A stretch of DNA of 64,000 bases from Wurfbainia villosa (GCA_025175895.1 CM045991.1:90383174-90447173), one strand, 5' to 3'. Shown: positions 1-11,833, numbered from the stretch's first letter. The notes: generated by a model from the letters alone, not told the origin. Numbers and translations: made by a program.

Positions 1-448
1 TGGAAATAAAATATGTTTGAGATTTGATTCTCCAAATCAAATCATGATTAAATTAGGAAATAAATTTCCAAATCTAATCACATATTTTATTTATGGAAAG
101 TGTTAATTAAGGAAAAGTCAAACTTAATTTAGGAAATAAATTTCCTAAATTGTCAAAACTATTTATGGAAATAAAATATATTTTAGATTTTATTCCCCAA
201 ATCAAATCATGATTAAATTAGGAAACAAATTTCCAAATCTAATCATATATTTTATTTATGGAAAGTGTCAATTTCCATAAATACTTCTAAACTTTCCAAA
301 AGTAGAAGATTTCCATAAATACTTCTAGACTTTCGAAAATTAAAAAATTTCCATAAATACTTCTAAACTTCCACAAGTAGAAAATTTTCATAAATACAAT
401 TACGACTATCGCAAAATAATTTTACGATCATGTCAAAACACAACCTGG
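1..448 (-). other. AT-rich leader of element E1 with direct repeats
   Basis: No gene is visible. The stretch lies internal to the E1 primer-binding site, so it reads as E1's 5' leader on the minus strand, with the rest of E1 outside the window. A block of about 105 bp (1-105) is repeated, diverged, at 166-270. A shorter unit containing ttccataaatacttcta recurs from about 275 to 380. Confidence 0.5.
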
Positions 449-460
449 GCTCTGATACCA
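449..460 (-). other. E1 primer-binding site (tRNA-Met type)
   Basis: The plus strand reads gctctgatacca, the complement of TGGTATCAGAGC that pairs with initiator tRNA-Met in Ty1/copia and some other LTR elements. It sits 1 base before a TG that opens a long LTR, so E1 is on the minus strand and this is its 5' LTR junction. Confidence 0.7.
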
Positions 461-461
461 C

Positions 462-1007
462 TGTTGGGTTTCCGGCACCGCGGCGAGTGTGTATTCGAAC
501 ATGTTTCATAAACATGTGCGCAGCGGAAGAAATAAATATAATTTATTATAACACACACACCACACACATGAATATTACAACATATGTAGACATAATCGTA
601 GTTTCAAATTTTGCAATAAAAGGAAATTACTCTACGTATACCTGACGTATCACGTGTAGCGGGAAAGACATCAACCGGAGCAACTCTCACTAGAATCACC
701 TCTATCCGTATCCATGCTGAGTATCGTCGGGATGACTTCACAAAGCCACGAGACTCATCTTCGTACGAGTCACTAGCCTTGTGTCGAAGACGATGTGATA
801 GAGAGAAGATCACAATCCGAATCAAAATTCGGATTCAAAAATAAGTCCCCAAAACTCGCTTCTCCAGAGAGGTATTCGTCAACCATTTGATGAATCCTTC
901 ATCCTCCACCTATGAGGATTACCAGAGATCGAATCCTCGGCAAGGTAACCGCTATTGGAGCTCCAATCATCGTCCAAATGATGATCCGACACGAAGGATA
1001 CACTGGA
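462..1007 (-). repeat. E1 5' LTR, outer part (split by X)
   Basis: The LTR opens TGTTGGGTTTCC directly after the primer site. It is interrupted at the CTGGA duplication (1003-1007) by element X and resumes at 20,140. Short chance ORFs here are not genes. Confidence 0.6.
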
Positions 1008-1647
1008 TGAAGGTAGGAAACTTCGCTTCCCACTTCTACTCGGTTGCTTGTTCATGGTGATCCCGTCTTCGTCCCCGGATTAAAAAAAATTAATCCATGA
1101 CAATTAGGGAATACCCAAACTTCCATTTCATTGTCGTGCTATTCGATTAGAGTGGTCACTTGAACAAACTTATTGCACAAGCAACCTACCTCTATTCTTC
1201 GAATAGTCGCGGAATAGACGATGTACGGATTGTTGGATTTTGTGTTCGTATTCGGGGTCCAAGTAAATTAGCCACATAACAAAAACATGCAACATACAAA
1301 GAAACAAAAGGAAAGTAAAACAAGATTTATACCTCTTGTTTACCTCAAGGTCTTCTATCGTATGTCCTATCCTCCTCTTGGACGTTGTGTGGGCAACGAT
1401 CCTCCAAGAGATGAAGATTCCTAGATCACGATCTCCTTTCCTTGCTTGCTCTGAACAAGAGGAAGTATAGAAATAAAACTCTTCTCCTATCTAGGACCGA
1501 CCACCAAGTCAATGGACTTGATGTTGCCGTTGGCCAAGGAGGAGATGTGGGGCGCCGGCCAACCTTGAAGAAAGGTTGCCGCCGGCCAACCTAGAGAGAG
1601 AGAGAGAATGGGAGGAGTTGTCGCCTATCTAGAGAGGGAGATGGTGG
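1008..1647 (-). repeat. X 3' LTR, piece 1
   Basis: It opens TGAAGGTAGGAAAC and matches 18,294-18,930 of the X 5' LTR almost base for base. It stops at the GGTGG target duplication (1643-1647) of solo LTR S1. Confidence 0.85.
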
Positions 1648-3726
1648 TGTTGGGATGTATACTGAAAAGTCTATCTTTTGTATGAACATCTTTATTTTTG
1701 AAATAAGAATCACATGATCATTGTTTGCATTTTTATGGTTATGCAATATTGTCTAATATATTACATTGTAGATAACATGGTGTGTGGTGTCACACGGGAG
1801 ATCATGTTATCGGCTCCTTGTAAAGTATAAGTAAAGGCTCACAACCGAGATGACTTTGGACAAACCATCAGAATGGTTGTAGTGTGATTTGGTATTGGTT
1901 TGTCTTGACCATAGAATCACACTAGTACACTTTGTGTGTATTGAGCAGGACCGACTTAGAGGTGATTCGATTTATTACTGACTACATAATCGAATCGGAC
2001 CTCAGATATTATATTGTACATGCTCTTAATCCCGATATAATAACGGACACATATACTTAGTAGTCATCTCTTTGATTTACCAATGGGCGAGATTTATAGA
2101 TTAAATCGATAGGCTCGGTAAGTTGGGAGATGATATTATTTATATGGTGTGCCGTTGATTATAGGAGGAAACCGTGTCCTATATATTAGGATGATGATGT
2201 GTCCTTGAGGAGCTCATAAGGTTCATCATGTAAACCCTGCAGGTGGACTTGGTCCGGCATGATGAAAAGGTTGAGTGGTACTACTCATGGAGTTAGATGT
2301 TATTTAATTAATGGTCAGTAAATTAATTAATCGACGGACATTCAAGATCTTAAACACGGGGAGAAAATGTACAAATAATATATGGAGCCCATATTAACTT
2401 ATGGGGGTTGGTGAGGTAGATCAATGATAATCCTCTAGTGGAATGGATAATCATTAATGGATCTGACTTTATGTGGGCTTGATCCATTGGGTGGCCAAGA
2501 TCCAACTCCTCCTCATGGTCCCTATTGTAGCCTATTAACACCTCATGAAGCTTAGATCCAATGGATGAAAACAAAACTCTAGATCCAAAGGTAGAGATTA
2601 AATCTCTAGATCCGACGGTTGAGATTAAATCCCTAGAACCAATGGTGGAGATTAAATCAAGCCTTAAGCCTAACTCTATAAATATGGGCTTGAGGGTGGG
2701 TGGCAAGAAATGAATGAGAGGAAAGGGGGCTAGGGTTTTGGGCAGCAAGAGCAAGGGAGGCTTAGGGTTTTGGGTGGCCACAATTAAGGAAAGATGTTTT
2801 CTTCTTCTTCTTCCTTGAGGTGGCCGGCACCCTTCTTCCCTATTCTCTCTTTGGTTTGGCCAGTGTCCAACCTTCTCCCCTTCATCTATGGCTTAGGAGA
2901 TTAGGGTTTGCTTCCCTTGGGTGGCAAGGAATCCTAGTTAGGTTAGGATTGGGATTGGGCGGCTAGGGTTTGAGAAGGGGTGGGCGGCAACAATGGGAAA
3001 AAGGTTTTTCTTCTTCTTCCTTGGTGGCCGGCACCCATCCTTTTCCTATACACCTTGGCCGGAGCTCAACCTATTCCTCTTCTTCTCCTTGGCCGGTGGA
3101 CACAAGAGCTAGGGATTCTTTTCTTGAAGCTTTTGGCCGGCGCATACACTTCTAGTCTTCATCTCTTTGGGCCGGCGGCAAGCATCAAGCTTGGAGCTTG
3201 ATGGTTGGTCCTAGATAAGAGAAGAGTTTAGTTTTTATGATCTTCCTTTGTTCGGAGTGAACAAGGAAGGAAGTTGGTGATCTAAGAGGTTCAACTTTTG
3301 GTAGATCGTCACCCACACGACGTCCGAAAGGAGGAAGGTCATACAATAGAAGATCAAGAGGTATATCGATTCTCTATTTTCATATGTTACATGTTTGTAT
3401 TTGTTTTTCAATTATGAGCATGATATATTCTATTTGTGGCTAAATAATACTTGGATCCTGAACATAAACACAAAATACGGCGATCCAGACATCGTCTATT
3501 CCGCGGCTACTCGTAGAATAGAGGTTGGTCGCTTGAACAACAAGTTTGTTCAAGTGACCTCTCTAAACGAATAGCACGACGATGACTTGGTTGTTTGGGC
3601 AATCCCTTTTGTCTAGGATTAAATTTTTTTAATCCAGGGACATCGATGGGATCTCCATGAACAAGTGACTGAGGTGAAGTGGGAAGCAAAGTTTCCCCTC
3701 ACGGACTCGATAAGCAAAAACCTACA
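1648..3726 (+). mobile_element. S1: solo LTR in the X 3' LTR
   Basis: This 2.08 kb LTR runs from TGTTGGGATG to CCTACA and is flanked by GGTGG (1643-1647 and 3727-3731). The undisturbed sequence gatggtggttgtg in the X 5' LTR near 18,920 is the matching empty site. S1 is a plus-strand copy of an LTR related to X's own: its start is the complement of 12,165-12,188 and its end the complement of the X LTR start. No internal region is present, so unequal recombination between two LTRs probably removed it. A TATA box (ctctataaata, 2674-2684) lies just downstream of a 27-bp repeat array. Confidence 0.85.
2553..2660 (+). repeat. 27-bp tandem repeat array in S1
   Basis: Units beginning tagatc or tagaac start at 2553, 2580, 2607 and 2634, an exact 27-bp period. 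The array is the complement of those in the X LTRs and lies immediately upstream of the TATA box. Confidence 0.8.
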
Positions 3727-3731
3727 GGTGG

Positions 3732-4603
3732 TTGTGTTGCCGTCGGTTAAGAGGATCACCAAAACCCTAATGTTGTTGCTGCCGCCCACAAGGAAGAGGA
3801 AACCCTAGGGTTTCCTCCGCCCACCTCTCCTCTCAAGCCAAGCTCCAAAACCCTAATCTCTCAAGTTGTTGTCCATGCCCAAGCCTTGGCCTCCTTTTAT
3901 AGAGCTAGGCTTAAGCCTCCTTTTAATCTCCTCTGTCGGATCTAGGGATATAATCTCAATCGTCGGATCTAGAGATTTAATCTCAACCGTCGGATCTAGA
4001 TATTTAATCTCCACCGTCGGATCTAGAGTTTCATTTTCCATCATTGGATCTATGCTTCATGAGGGTTTTAATAGGCTACGATAGGGACCATGAGGAGGAG
4101 TTGGATCTTGGCCACCCAATGGATCAAGCCCACATAAAGTCCGATCCATTAATGATAATCCATTCCACTAGAGGATTATCATTGATCTACCTCACCAACC
4201 CCCATAAGTTAATATGAGCTCCATATATTATTTGTACATATATCTCCCCGTGTTTAAGATCTCGAATGTCTATCGATTAATTAATTTACTGACAATTAAT
4301 TAATCAACATCTAACTCCATGAGTAGTACCACTCAACCTTATCATCATGCCGAACCAAGTCCACCTGCAGGGTTTACATGATGAACCTCATGAGCTTCTC
4401 AAGGGGACATCATCATCCTAATATATAGGACACGATTTCCTCCTATAATCAATGACACACCATATAAATAATATCATTTCCCAATTTACTGAGCCTATCG
4501 ATTTACTCTATAAATCTCTCTCATTGGTAAATCAAAGAAATGAATACTAAGTATATGTGCCCATTATTATATCGGGATTAAGAGCATGTACAACATAATA
4601 TCT
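3732..4603 (-). repeat. X 3' LTR, piece 2
   Basis: It resumes after S1 and ends at TATCT (4599-4603), the target duplication of element N. It holds the minus-strand TATA box (complement of ttttatag, 3895-3902) and the 27-bp repeat array upstream of it. Confidence 0.85.
3939..4055 (-). repeat. 27-bp tandem repeat array in X 3' LTR
   Basis: gatcta starts occur at 3939, 3966, 3993, 4020 and 4047: four units of exactly 27 bp plus a partial one. The X 5' LTR has three units plus a partial. Confidence 0.85.
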
Positions 4604-5844
4604 TGTAGAGTCGATGTTGGCCGGCTAGAGGGGGGGGGTGAATAGCCTTTGTCGTAGACGGTGGAAGTTGTTCGTTCATTGCTCATCTACAAATACTATT
4701 AGCGCAAGCGGAATATACTAATACAAACAATTAAAGACAAAACAAAGGAAGAATAGAAACACAAACGCTAACACCACAATGTAACGTGGTTTACGGCTTC
4801 GCCGCTAATCCATGGTCCGATTCATCCAAGGTGAATCACGCCTCAAGCTTTCACTATTCTCTCCTTTGCACCAAGCTAGGTGGAGGTAACCTTTTACACA
4901 AGAATCCACTCTTCTTACAATGGAATGAGAATTAGCATAAGTAGAAGAGTAGAAGATCTTTAGAGCACTTTGGGAGATGTTATGAGTTTAAGCATTAGGC
5001 CCCCAAAGCCCCTCACCTTTTCTTTTTATAGAAGAAGAGGGTTTCTTCCCGTTGACACATGATCGATCGACTGATGCCCCAATCAATCGACTGGTCCTGT
5101 AGCCATTGCCCACTAACGGCTTCTTCCACGTTGGATTTCACCCAACGGCTCCTACATCAGTCGACTGATCTTACCATCAATCGACTGATGGAGTTATCAG
5201 TCGAGTGCCAGAAGCGGACACTCCATTCTGTTCTCGAAACCCTTGCGACCAGTCGACTGATGCCTTCATCAGTCAATTGGTGGTCTCGCAGTCGACTGCC
5301 AATCCATGGTAGTCAACTATTGGCACATGAACCGGACTCGAACACTAGTCGAGTCACAGTCGACTTAGAGTAGTCGACTACCATGACATGACAGTAGACT
5401 GATGTCGGGAAATCCCATCCGACACTTAGCCAATTGGCTAAGTTTCACCTAAGCGCACTACCCCTTCCCGGGTTACATTCACTCACTCTCATCCCTTGGA
5501 GTCCCTCGCCTTTGAAGTTGTCTTCGTCCGGCCACGTCCCTCGGATGTGCCAAGCGCACGGCTTTACAGTGTCATCCTTCGCGTCTCGCCCTGAAGTCTA
5601 CTTCCTTTGGCTTCACTCCAATCTCCTCATCCGGCGGTCCCTCGGATGCTCCAAGCGCACGACTTCCGCAAAGCTATCTTTCACCGACTCAAGGACTGAG
5701 TCATGAGAGGTGAAACTCGCCAATGCTCCATGTGCGAATTACTAAGTCCTGCAAGACTCCAATGCACATATCAAATCCAAACATCCTAACTTAAACCCTT
5801 TGCCACACACATCAAAACCATATCACGGGTTGATTGCACTAACA
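4604..5844 (-). repeat. N 3' LTR
   Basis: 1241 bp. The minus-strand TATA box is the complement of tttttatag at 5023-5031. A cluster of cagtcgactg-like palindromes (about 5058-5400) lies just upstream of it in element orientation. Confidence 0.88.
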
Positions 5845-5858
5845 ATCTCCCCCTTTTT
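5845..5858 (-). other. N polypurine tract
   Basis: atctccccctttt on the plus strand, i.e. AAAAGGGGGAGAT on the element strand, directly abutting the 3' LTR. It primes plus-strand DNA synthesis. Confidence 0.8.
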
Positions 5859-6487
5859 GATGTGTGGCAATCCGTTTAAGTTAGGTAAAATATTTGATAA
5901 AAATATTAAGGTAAGAAAGCATGTAAATAAACATGATTATCAACTCTCCCCCTTAATACATGAAACTCCCCCTAAATACAATTCCCCCTTACTTAAACAT
6001 ATATATTTCTCCCCCTTTGACACCATCAAAAATATTAAACAAAGTTTATATAAGCATGACATCAAGTTTAGAGGGAAAGAAAAGCCAAAACATGCCTTAA
6101 AATCAGATAAAAGAGGTTACTGGGAATGTTATCAGTCGATCAGTGGACTGGTTCAGACTACCAGTCAACTGACACTCTGATTTCGGATTTTTTTAATTTT
6201 CAAGGTGAATTTCAGAAATGCATTAAAATTTTTACAAAATTCAAAAAATTATGAAATTTTGGGAACACATTTATTTTAAGGTCCTTTATCAATGAAAAAT
6301 AGTTTTACATGAAAAAGCATTATATTTTCAAAGATTTACCAAAAATCCAAAAGCTTCAAAAACAACTAGGTTTTTGATCAAATTTGTATCAATTTTAACA
6401 ACTAGTTTTGCTTTGGATTGTTTCAAAACATGAACACACAGATTTTAAAGTAAGAAAATGTTTTGAAAACATATGAAATATCCAATC
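5859..6487 (-). other. N 3' untranslated region, part 1
   Basis: AT-rich with no credible coding region. It matches 63,005-63,645 of N2. It contains further CCCC-rich tracts (5940-6020) that read as extra polypurine-like runs on the element strand. It is interrupted at CAATC by S2. Confidence 0.6.
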
Positions 6488-8067
6488 TGTTGGTGCAATC
6501 AGCCCAAGTTATGATTGACCAGACTCGAGTTTGACTCGAGTGATGTTTTGATGTTTGACATAGTATGTTTGACATTGATGTTTGACATTGATGTCGGTTA
6601 ATATATTTTGGGAGATTGTTTATACAATCGACCCAGGTTATAATTGACTAGACTCGAGTTTGACTCGAGGGAGACTTTGATGGTTGACTAGGGTTGACCA
6701 TGTGATTATAGGAAAGTCCAAACATGGGTCTTGGCAAGGTAAAGTCCAAGTCATGGGTACTTGGCATGGAAAGTCCAAGTGGGACACTTGGCATTTGGGA
6801 ACGTCCAAGTCTTGAGTACTTGGCACAAGGAAAGTCCAAGCATGGGTCTTGGCATGGAAAGTCCAACATGGGTTGGCAAGGGAAAGTCCAAGCTTGAGTC
6901 TTGGCATTTGAGAAGTCCAAGGGGTTTGATATTGGCGGCGTAAAGTCCAAGGGTGGAGTCTTGGCAGCATAAGTCCAATGGTTGGCGGCGTAAAGTCCAA
7001 GCAGAGTCTTGGCGGTGTAAGTCCAATGTGTCTTGGCAGTGTAGACACCGTTAGCATGACATAGTCGATGGAAGCACCTGAAGGCTAGCACGATGGATGA
7101 ACAAGTCATGGATGACTTGGAGGGATCCGAGAGGCATGAGACTGATGGAGGTGGCTAGAAGGCTTAAGTCTAGGCTAAGGGTGGTCTAGCAAGTATGGGG
7201 ACACCATACTTGGGTTAAAACCTCATCTTTGAGGTTGGCAGTCGACTAGCATTATGGCCAGTTCGACTGTCGTGAGTTGACTAGAGCTCGACTGCCATTT
7301 AGGACTGAAATTGCCTTGGCTGTCAACTGCTTATTGGAGCAGTTGACTGCTGGCAGTCGACTGCCATGGATGGCAGTCGCCAGTTGAGTCGCGAGCATAG
7401 AATGCTCCGTAGCCGACTGGGCAGTCGACTACGGGGCTGGCAGTCGACTGGTGAGAGTCCTGTTAGAACTTTTTTAGCGTGGATTGAGCCGTTGTCTCAC
7501 AGCAACAGTGGCATCAGTTGACTGGTGACTTATGGCAGTCGACTGATCGGCGAAAATCCAGCCCGATGCAGGTTAAAAAGAGGAGCTCGTGGAGGATTTC
7601 AGCATTGGTTATTTGGGAGCTTTGGTGAGGTGATTTGAAGGCGATTTGCAAGTGCATTTCAGGGTCCTTCAAGCTCATCCAAGCAACCGACAAGCAAGCG
7701 CTCAAAACCCTAGTTTGTAAAGTGTTCTTTACATTTTCACTTGTATTTGCTTGTTTACTTTGCATTACTTATTGTAATCACTTTTAAGAGGTTTCTCCAC
7801 CTCCGACATGTTGTCGAGAAGGAGTTTATTGCTTAGTGGTGTTTGTGGCATCGCTAGGGTTCGTACGAACCCAATCCGTGGAGTAGGAACCATTCGGTTC
7901 CGAACCACGTTATATCGTGCATGTTGTAATTGTATCTTGTATTTGAATTTGTAATTGTTTATTCCGCTGCATACTAACAAGATTGTAGACAAGCAACGCG
8001 AACGATTTCCATCGACGTATAGCACGACGCTATTCACCCCCCTCTAGCGGGTGCACAGGTCCTAACA
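6488..8067 (+). mobile_element. S2: solo LTR in N
   Basis: 1580 bp, TGTTGGTGC...CCTAACA, flanked by CAATC (6483-6487 and 8068-8072). The uninterrupted N2 copy (tccaaccatgatcttt, 63,636-63,651) shows the empty site. S2 is related to the C LTRs and to 28,576-29,642. Several cagtcgactg palindromes, for example 7354-7363 and 7441-7450, precede a weak TATA-like ggttaaaaag at 7571-7580. The ORFs in three overlapping frames near 6640-7110 are translations of the short tandem repeat, not genes. Confidence 0.87.
6711..7043 (+). repeat. Minisatellite in S2
   Basis: About 12 degenerate units of 20-30 bp built on aagtccaagcatgggtcttggca. The complement of the same unit recurs in the C LTR (24,990-25,260). 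Confidence 0.8.
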
Positions 8068-8072
8068 CAATC

Positions 8073-8781
8073 ATGATCTTTGGGCAATATGTCTATGAAT
8101 TAAACATAAGCCTTTCCCATGATTGGTCTATTATTGCTATTTTGACACTTTAAATGACCATCTAAATGCCATAGGCATTAGTGGACCATTTGTATCATCC
8201 TATCATCTCACTCATGCTATGTTTTCAATCAAGGTAGCCTATAGTGAGTGTGAGATGTATCCTAAAGGTATTTATATATACTTAACCATTAATTTCATGT
8301 AATTATATACAAGGTTAAGTATCATCCTAACATCCCATATGATCATAAAAGCATATATGTATTAATTTTACATTATGATCATGAAACAAATGTATTCATC
8401 AATTCATAATCATGCATTAGGTATAAAATCATGATAATAAGTCAAATATCACCTAAAGCATGATCTAAACCTTATTGCCCATGATTATCTATCAAATATC
8501 AAGATCGTAAATCATGATTGCAAACATATATAGCAATTATATTAATTATCATGATTTAAGCATTATTATAAATTTATGGGCACATTATCATCACCCAACA
8601 CTATGCTAAAAATTTATAGATCATGAGTATCAAATAACACTAAGTGTTGAGCATGATTTAAACTATTTATGGGTGCATTATCATCACCCAACACTATTTC
8701 AAAAACTTAGTCCCGCTATCCTAAGTCAACTAAAAATATGATATAGGTAAATTCCATATGGTTGACTATCCTAGGGTTTTC
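8073..8781 (-). other. N 3' untranslated region, part 2
   Basis: AT-rich, with no gene. It resumes directly after S2 and matches N2 from about 63,642 to the window end. Short repeats such as gcattatcatcacccaacacta occur twice (about 8584 and 8676). Confidence 0.6.
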
Positions 8782-10523
8782 CTAACCCTTAAGGATGGAT
8801 TTATGAACCCAAAACAAATTCTTTCCTATGAGATTCACTAAAAATTCCTTAGGGATCCATTTTCTAGCTATTGTCTTATTTTTGCTTTGGCTCCTAGCAA
8901 TTAAACATTTATAGGCCTTTTCATTTGTTTTTCCCTTATATCCTAGGCCTTTCTTATTAAAGCTAGCCCTTTGGCTCCCTATAATCATGTTAAGGGTGTT
9001 GGAGCCAATTGTGAATTTTTCTAGGGCCTTGGTCAAATGGTCTACCTTTTCCCTTAAAGCCCTATTTTCTTCAATGCATGCATCATTTACATCAAATGAC
9101 ATATAGTTATCATGTGAGCATGCATTATCATGACTAGAAGAAGTATCATCATTAATATTTAAGCATGCTTTTTCTAGTTTATTTTCTAAATCCTTAATTT
9201 GATCTAGCATGCTCTTATTTTTCTTTTTGGTCCTAAATAAATCCTTAGTAAGACTAGAAATCATGGAAACTATTTTCTTGGGTGAGAGATTCGTTACCAT
9301 AATTTCCATGTCCTCTTCCTCCAATTTCGATGATGATGAGGATGAAGCTCCCCCTTCACTCGAGATCTCTTCACTTGAGCTTGCTTCTTCATTTTCGGAG
9401 GAGGAGGTGTCTAGATCATCTATTGCCATTAGGGCAAGGTTTGAGTAGACATGTTCTTCTTCTTCTTCGGATGAGGATGATGAAGAAGAAGGATCATCCC
9501 ATGTCCTTGCCTTGAGTGCTTTGGCCTTCCCCTTTTCTTTGGTCTTCTTCTCTTCTTCCTTCTTCTTTCTCCCCTTCTTCTTCTTCTTCTTCTTTTCTTC
9601 TTTCTTTCTCTTCTCCTCTTTGCTCTTGTTCAAGAGGGGACAATTATCCCTTATGTGTCCCTTTCCTTGGCAATTGTATCAAATTACCTTCCCCCTTGGT
9701 CTTCTTCTCCTATCATTAGATTTATTAAATTTAAAACCTTTTAATGCACGCCTTACCTTCCTTACCATGTAAGCTTCATTCGTGCTATCCATGGAGGAGG
9801 AGGAGGATGCTTCATCGGAGGAGGAAGGAGTCTCCATCTTCTTTTTCCCTTTGTTGGCTAATAGTGCCATTCCTCTTGATGGTTGAATTTTTGGTTCTTC
9901 TACTACTCCTTCGAGCCTTGTTTCGTGGAGCTCCATGGTTGAGAAGAATTCCTCCAAAGTGATAACTTCTAGGTTCTTGGAGATGTAAAAGGAGTCCACC
10001 ATTGAGCTCCATCTTGAGGACCGAGGGAAGGCATCTATTGCCTTCATGAGCATGTCCCTATTTGAAAGCTTCTCTCCTACACTAGATAAACTGGTTATTA
10101 TTTCTTTAAATCTAGCATGTAGAGATGTTACCTTCTCCCTTTTATCGAGTTTAATGTTGTTGAGTTGGGAGCGTAGGACATCTCTCCTTGCTAGCTTGGC
10201 CTCGGATGTGCCTTCATGAAGTTCCACTAGCTTCTCCCACATCTCTTTGGCACTAGAGCATTCCCCAAACCGGTTTACTTTTTGTTGGGGGAGTACGTTG
10301 AGGAGATGGTTCTTAGCCTTTGAATTTGCAAGGTGCTCCTCTCTTTGCTTTTTAGTCCACCTTGATTTGTCTAATATTCTCCCCTCTTCATCCCTAGGCA
10401 TCTCAAAACCGTTTCCATTATAAGCATAATATTGAAATCGGTTTCAAAGAATACCTTCATTCGCTTCTTCCACCAAGCGAATTCCCCCTCGAACTTCGGC
10501 GGATGAATATTTGAGCCGACCAT
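8782..10523 (-). pseudogene. N Gag polyprotein (Sirevirus-like UBN2/zinc-knuckle), broken
   Basis: This is the structural Gag that packages element RNA. Reading starts at MVGSNIHPPKFEG (ATG at 10523), the first ATG after an in-frame TAA near the primer site. The core holds the copia Gag signatures ELHEGT, RFKEI, NRDML and SSMVDSFYISKNL. A Lys/Glu/Ser-rich segment and a coiled-coil stretch follow, ending in GSQRASFNKKGLGYKG and WIPKEF, as in the P and O Gags. There are two lesions. A one-base loss in an A run near 10420 shifts the frame. A TGA at 9679-9681 replaces the first Cys of the CX2CX4HX4C knuckle. Apart from these, 10401 to 8782 is a single frame. Confidence 0.85.
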
Positions 10524-10571
10524 CTCTTGATGAAGTGCTTGTTGCGGCGGTTAGTCCTCGACAAGCGACTT

Positions 10572-10584
10572 GGCTCTAATACCA
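10572..10584 (-). other. N primer-binding site
   Basis: The plus strand reads ggctctaatacca, one mismatch from the tRNA-Met site complement, 2 bases before the LTR start at 10587. Confidence 0.8.
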
Positions 10585-10586
10585 CT

Positions 10587-11828
10587 TGTAGGGTCGATGT
10601 TGGCTGGCTAGAGGGGGGGGGGTGAATAGCCTTTGTCATAGACGGTGGAAGTCGTTCGTTCATTGCTCATCTACAAATACTATTAGCGCAAGTGGAATAT
10701 ACTAATACAAACAATTAAAGACAAAACAAAGGAAGAATATAAACACAAATGCTAACACCACAATGTAACGTGGTTCACGGCTTCACCGCTAATCCACGGT
10801 CCGATTCATCCAAGGTGAATCATGCCTCAAGCTTTCACTATTCTCTCCTTTGCACCAAGCTAGGTGGAGGTAACCTTTTACACAAGAATCCACTCTTCGT
10901 ACAATGGAATGAGAATTAGCACAAGTAGAAGAGTAGAAGATCTTTAGAGCACTTTGGGAGATGTTATGAGTTTAAGCATTAGGCCCCCAAAGCCCCTCAC
11001 CTCTTCTTTTTATAGAAGAAGAGGGTTTCTTCCCGTTGACACAGGATCAGTCGACTGATGCCCCGATCAGTCGACTGGTTCTGTAGTCATTGCCCACTAA
11101 CGACTTCTTCCACGTTGGATTTCACCCAATGACTCCTACATCAGTCGACTGATCTTACCATCAGTCGACTGATGGAGCTATCAGTTAAGTGCCGGAAGAG
11201 GATACTCCATTCTGTGCCCGAAAACCTTGCGACCAGTCGACTTATGCCTTCATCAGTTGACTGGTGGTCTCACAGTCGACTGCCAATCCATGGCAGTCGA
11301 CTGTTGGCACATGAACCGGACTCGAACACTAGTCGAGTCACATTCGACTTAGAGTAGCCGACTGCCATGACATGGCAGTCGACTGATGTCGGGAAATCTC
11401 ATCCGACACTTAGCCAATTGGCCAAGTTTCACCTAAGCGCACTATCCCTTCCCGGGTTACATTCGCTCACTCTCATCCCTTGGAGTCCCTCGCCTTTGAA
11501 GTTGTCTTCGTCCGGCCACGTCCCTCGGATGCGCCAAGCAAATGACTCTGTAGCGCCATCCTTCGCGTCTCGCCCTAAAGTCTACTTCCTCTGGCTTCAC
11601 TCCAATCTCCTCGTCCGACGGTCCCTCGGATGCTCCAAGCACACGACTTCCGCAAAGCTATCCTTCACCGACTCAAGGACCGAGTCATGAGAGGTGAAAC
11701 TCGCCAATGCTCCATGTGCGAATTACTAAGTCCTGCAAGACTCCAACACACATATCAAATCCAAACATTTTAACTTAAACCCTTTGCCACACACATCAAA
11801 ACCATATCACGGGTTGATTGCACTAACA
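10587..11828 (-). repeat. N 5' LTR
   Basis: 1242 bp, TGTAGGG...CTAACA. TATA complement tttttatag is at 11007-11015. Perfect cagtcgactg palindromes lie at 11048-11057 and 11068-11077 among others, immediately upstream in element orientation. Confidence 0.88.
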
Positions 11829-11833
11829 TATCT

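Larger units (their letters stand above)
4604..11828 (-). mobile_element. Element N: gag-only, Sirevirus-like retrotransposon
   Basis: This minus-strand element of 7.2 kb (5.6 kb without S2) has TATCT duplications (4599-4603 and 11829-11833). LTRs are 4604-5844 and 10587-11828, TGTAG...CTAACA, visibly very similar. The interior holds a polypurine tract, a primer site and one Sirevirus-type gag. No protease, integrase, RT or RNase H is visible in any frame between 5857 and 8781, so it looks non-autonomous and dependent on an unseen partner. The empty target is preserved in the X 5' LTR near 19,770. N2 at 61,769 is a second copy. Confidence 0.88.

Noticed and set aside
2350..2781. 143-codon minus-strand ORF
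   Set aside because: It is a translation of the 27-bp array in S1; the repeated SRDLIST peptide is the repeat unit. Equivalents occur at 3866 and 19069.
6711..7043. Possible CRISPR-like array (regular short repeats)
   Set aside because: Units are degenerate and contiguous without unique spacers, and the context is a plant LTR.
6638..7109. Three minus-strand ORFs in different frames
   Set aside because: They are translations of the S2 minisatellite, whose units contain few stops; repeated TWT/LGL peptides show this.
9209..9772. Overlapping plus-strand ORFs (Ser/Phe/Leu-rich)
   Set aside because: They are antisense to the Lys/Glu/Ser-rich part of N Gag, whose low-complexity codons keep several frames open.
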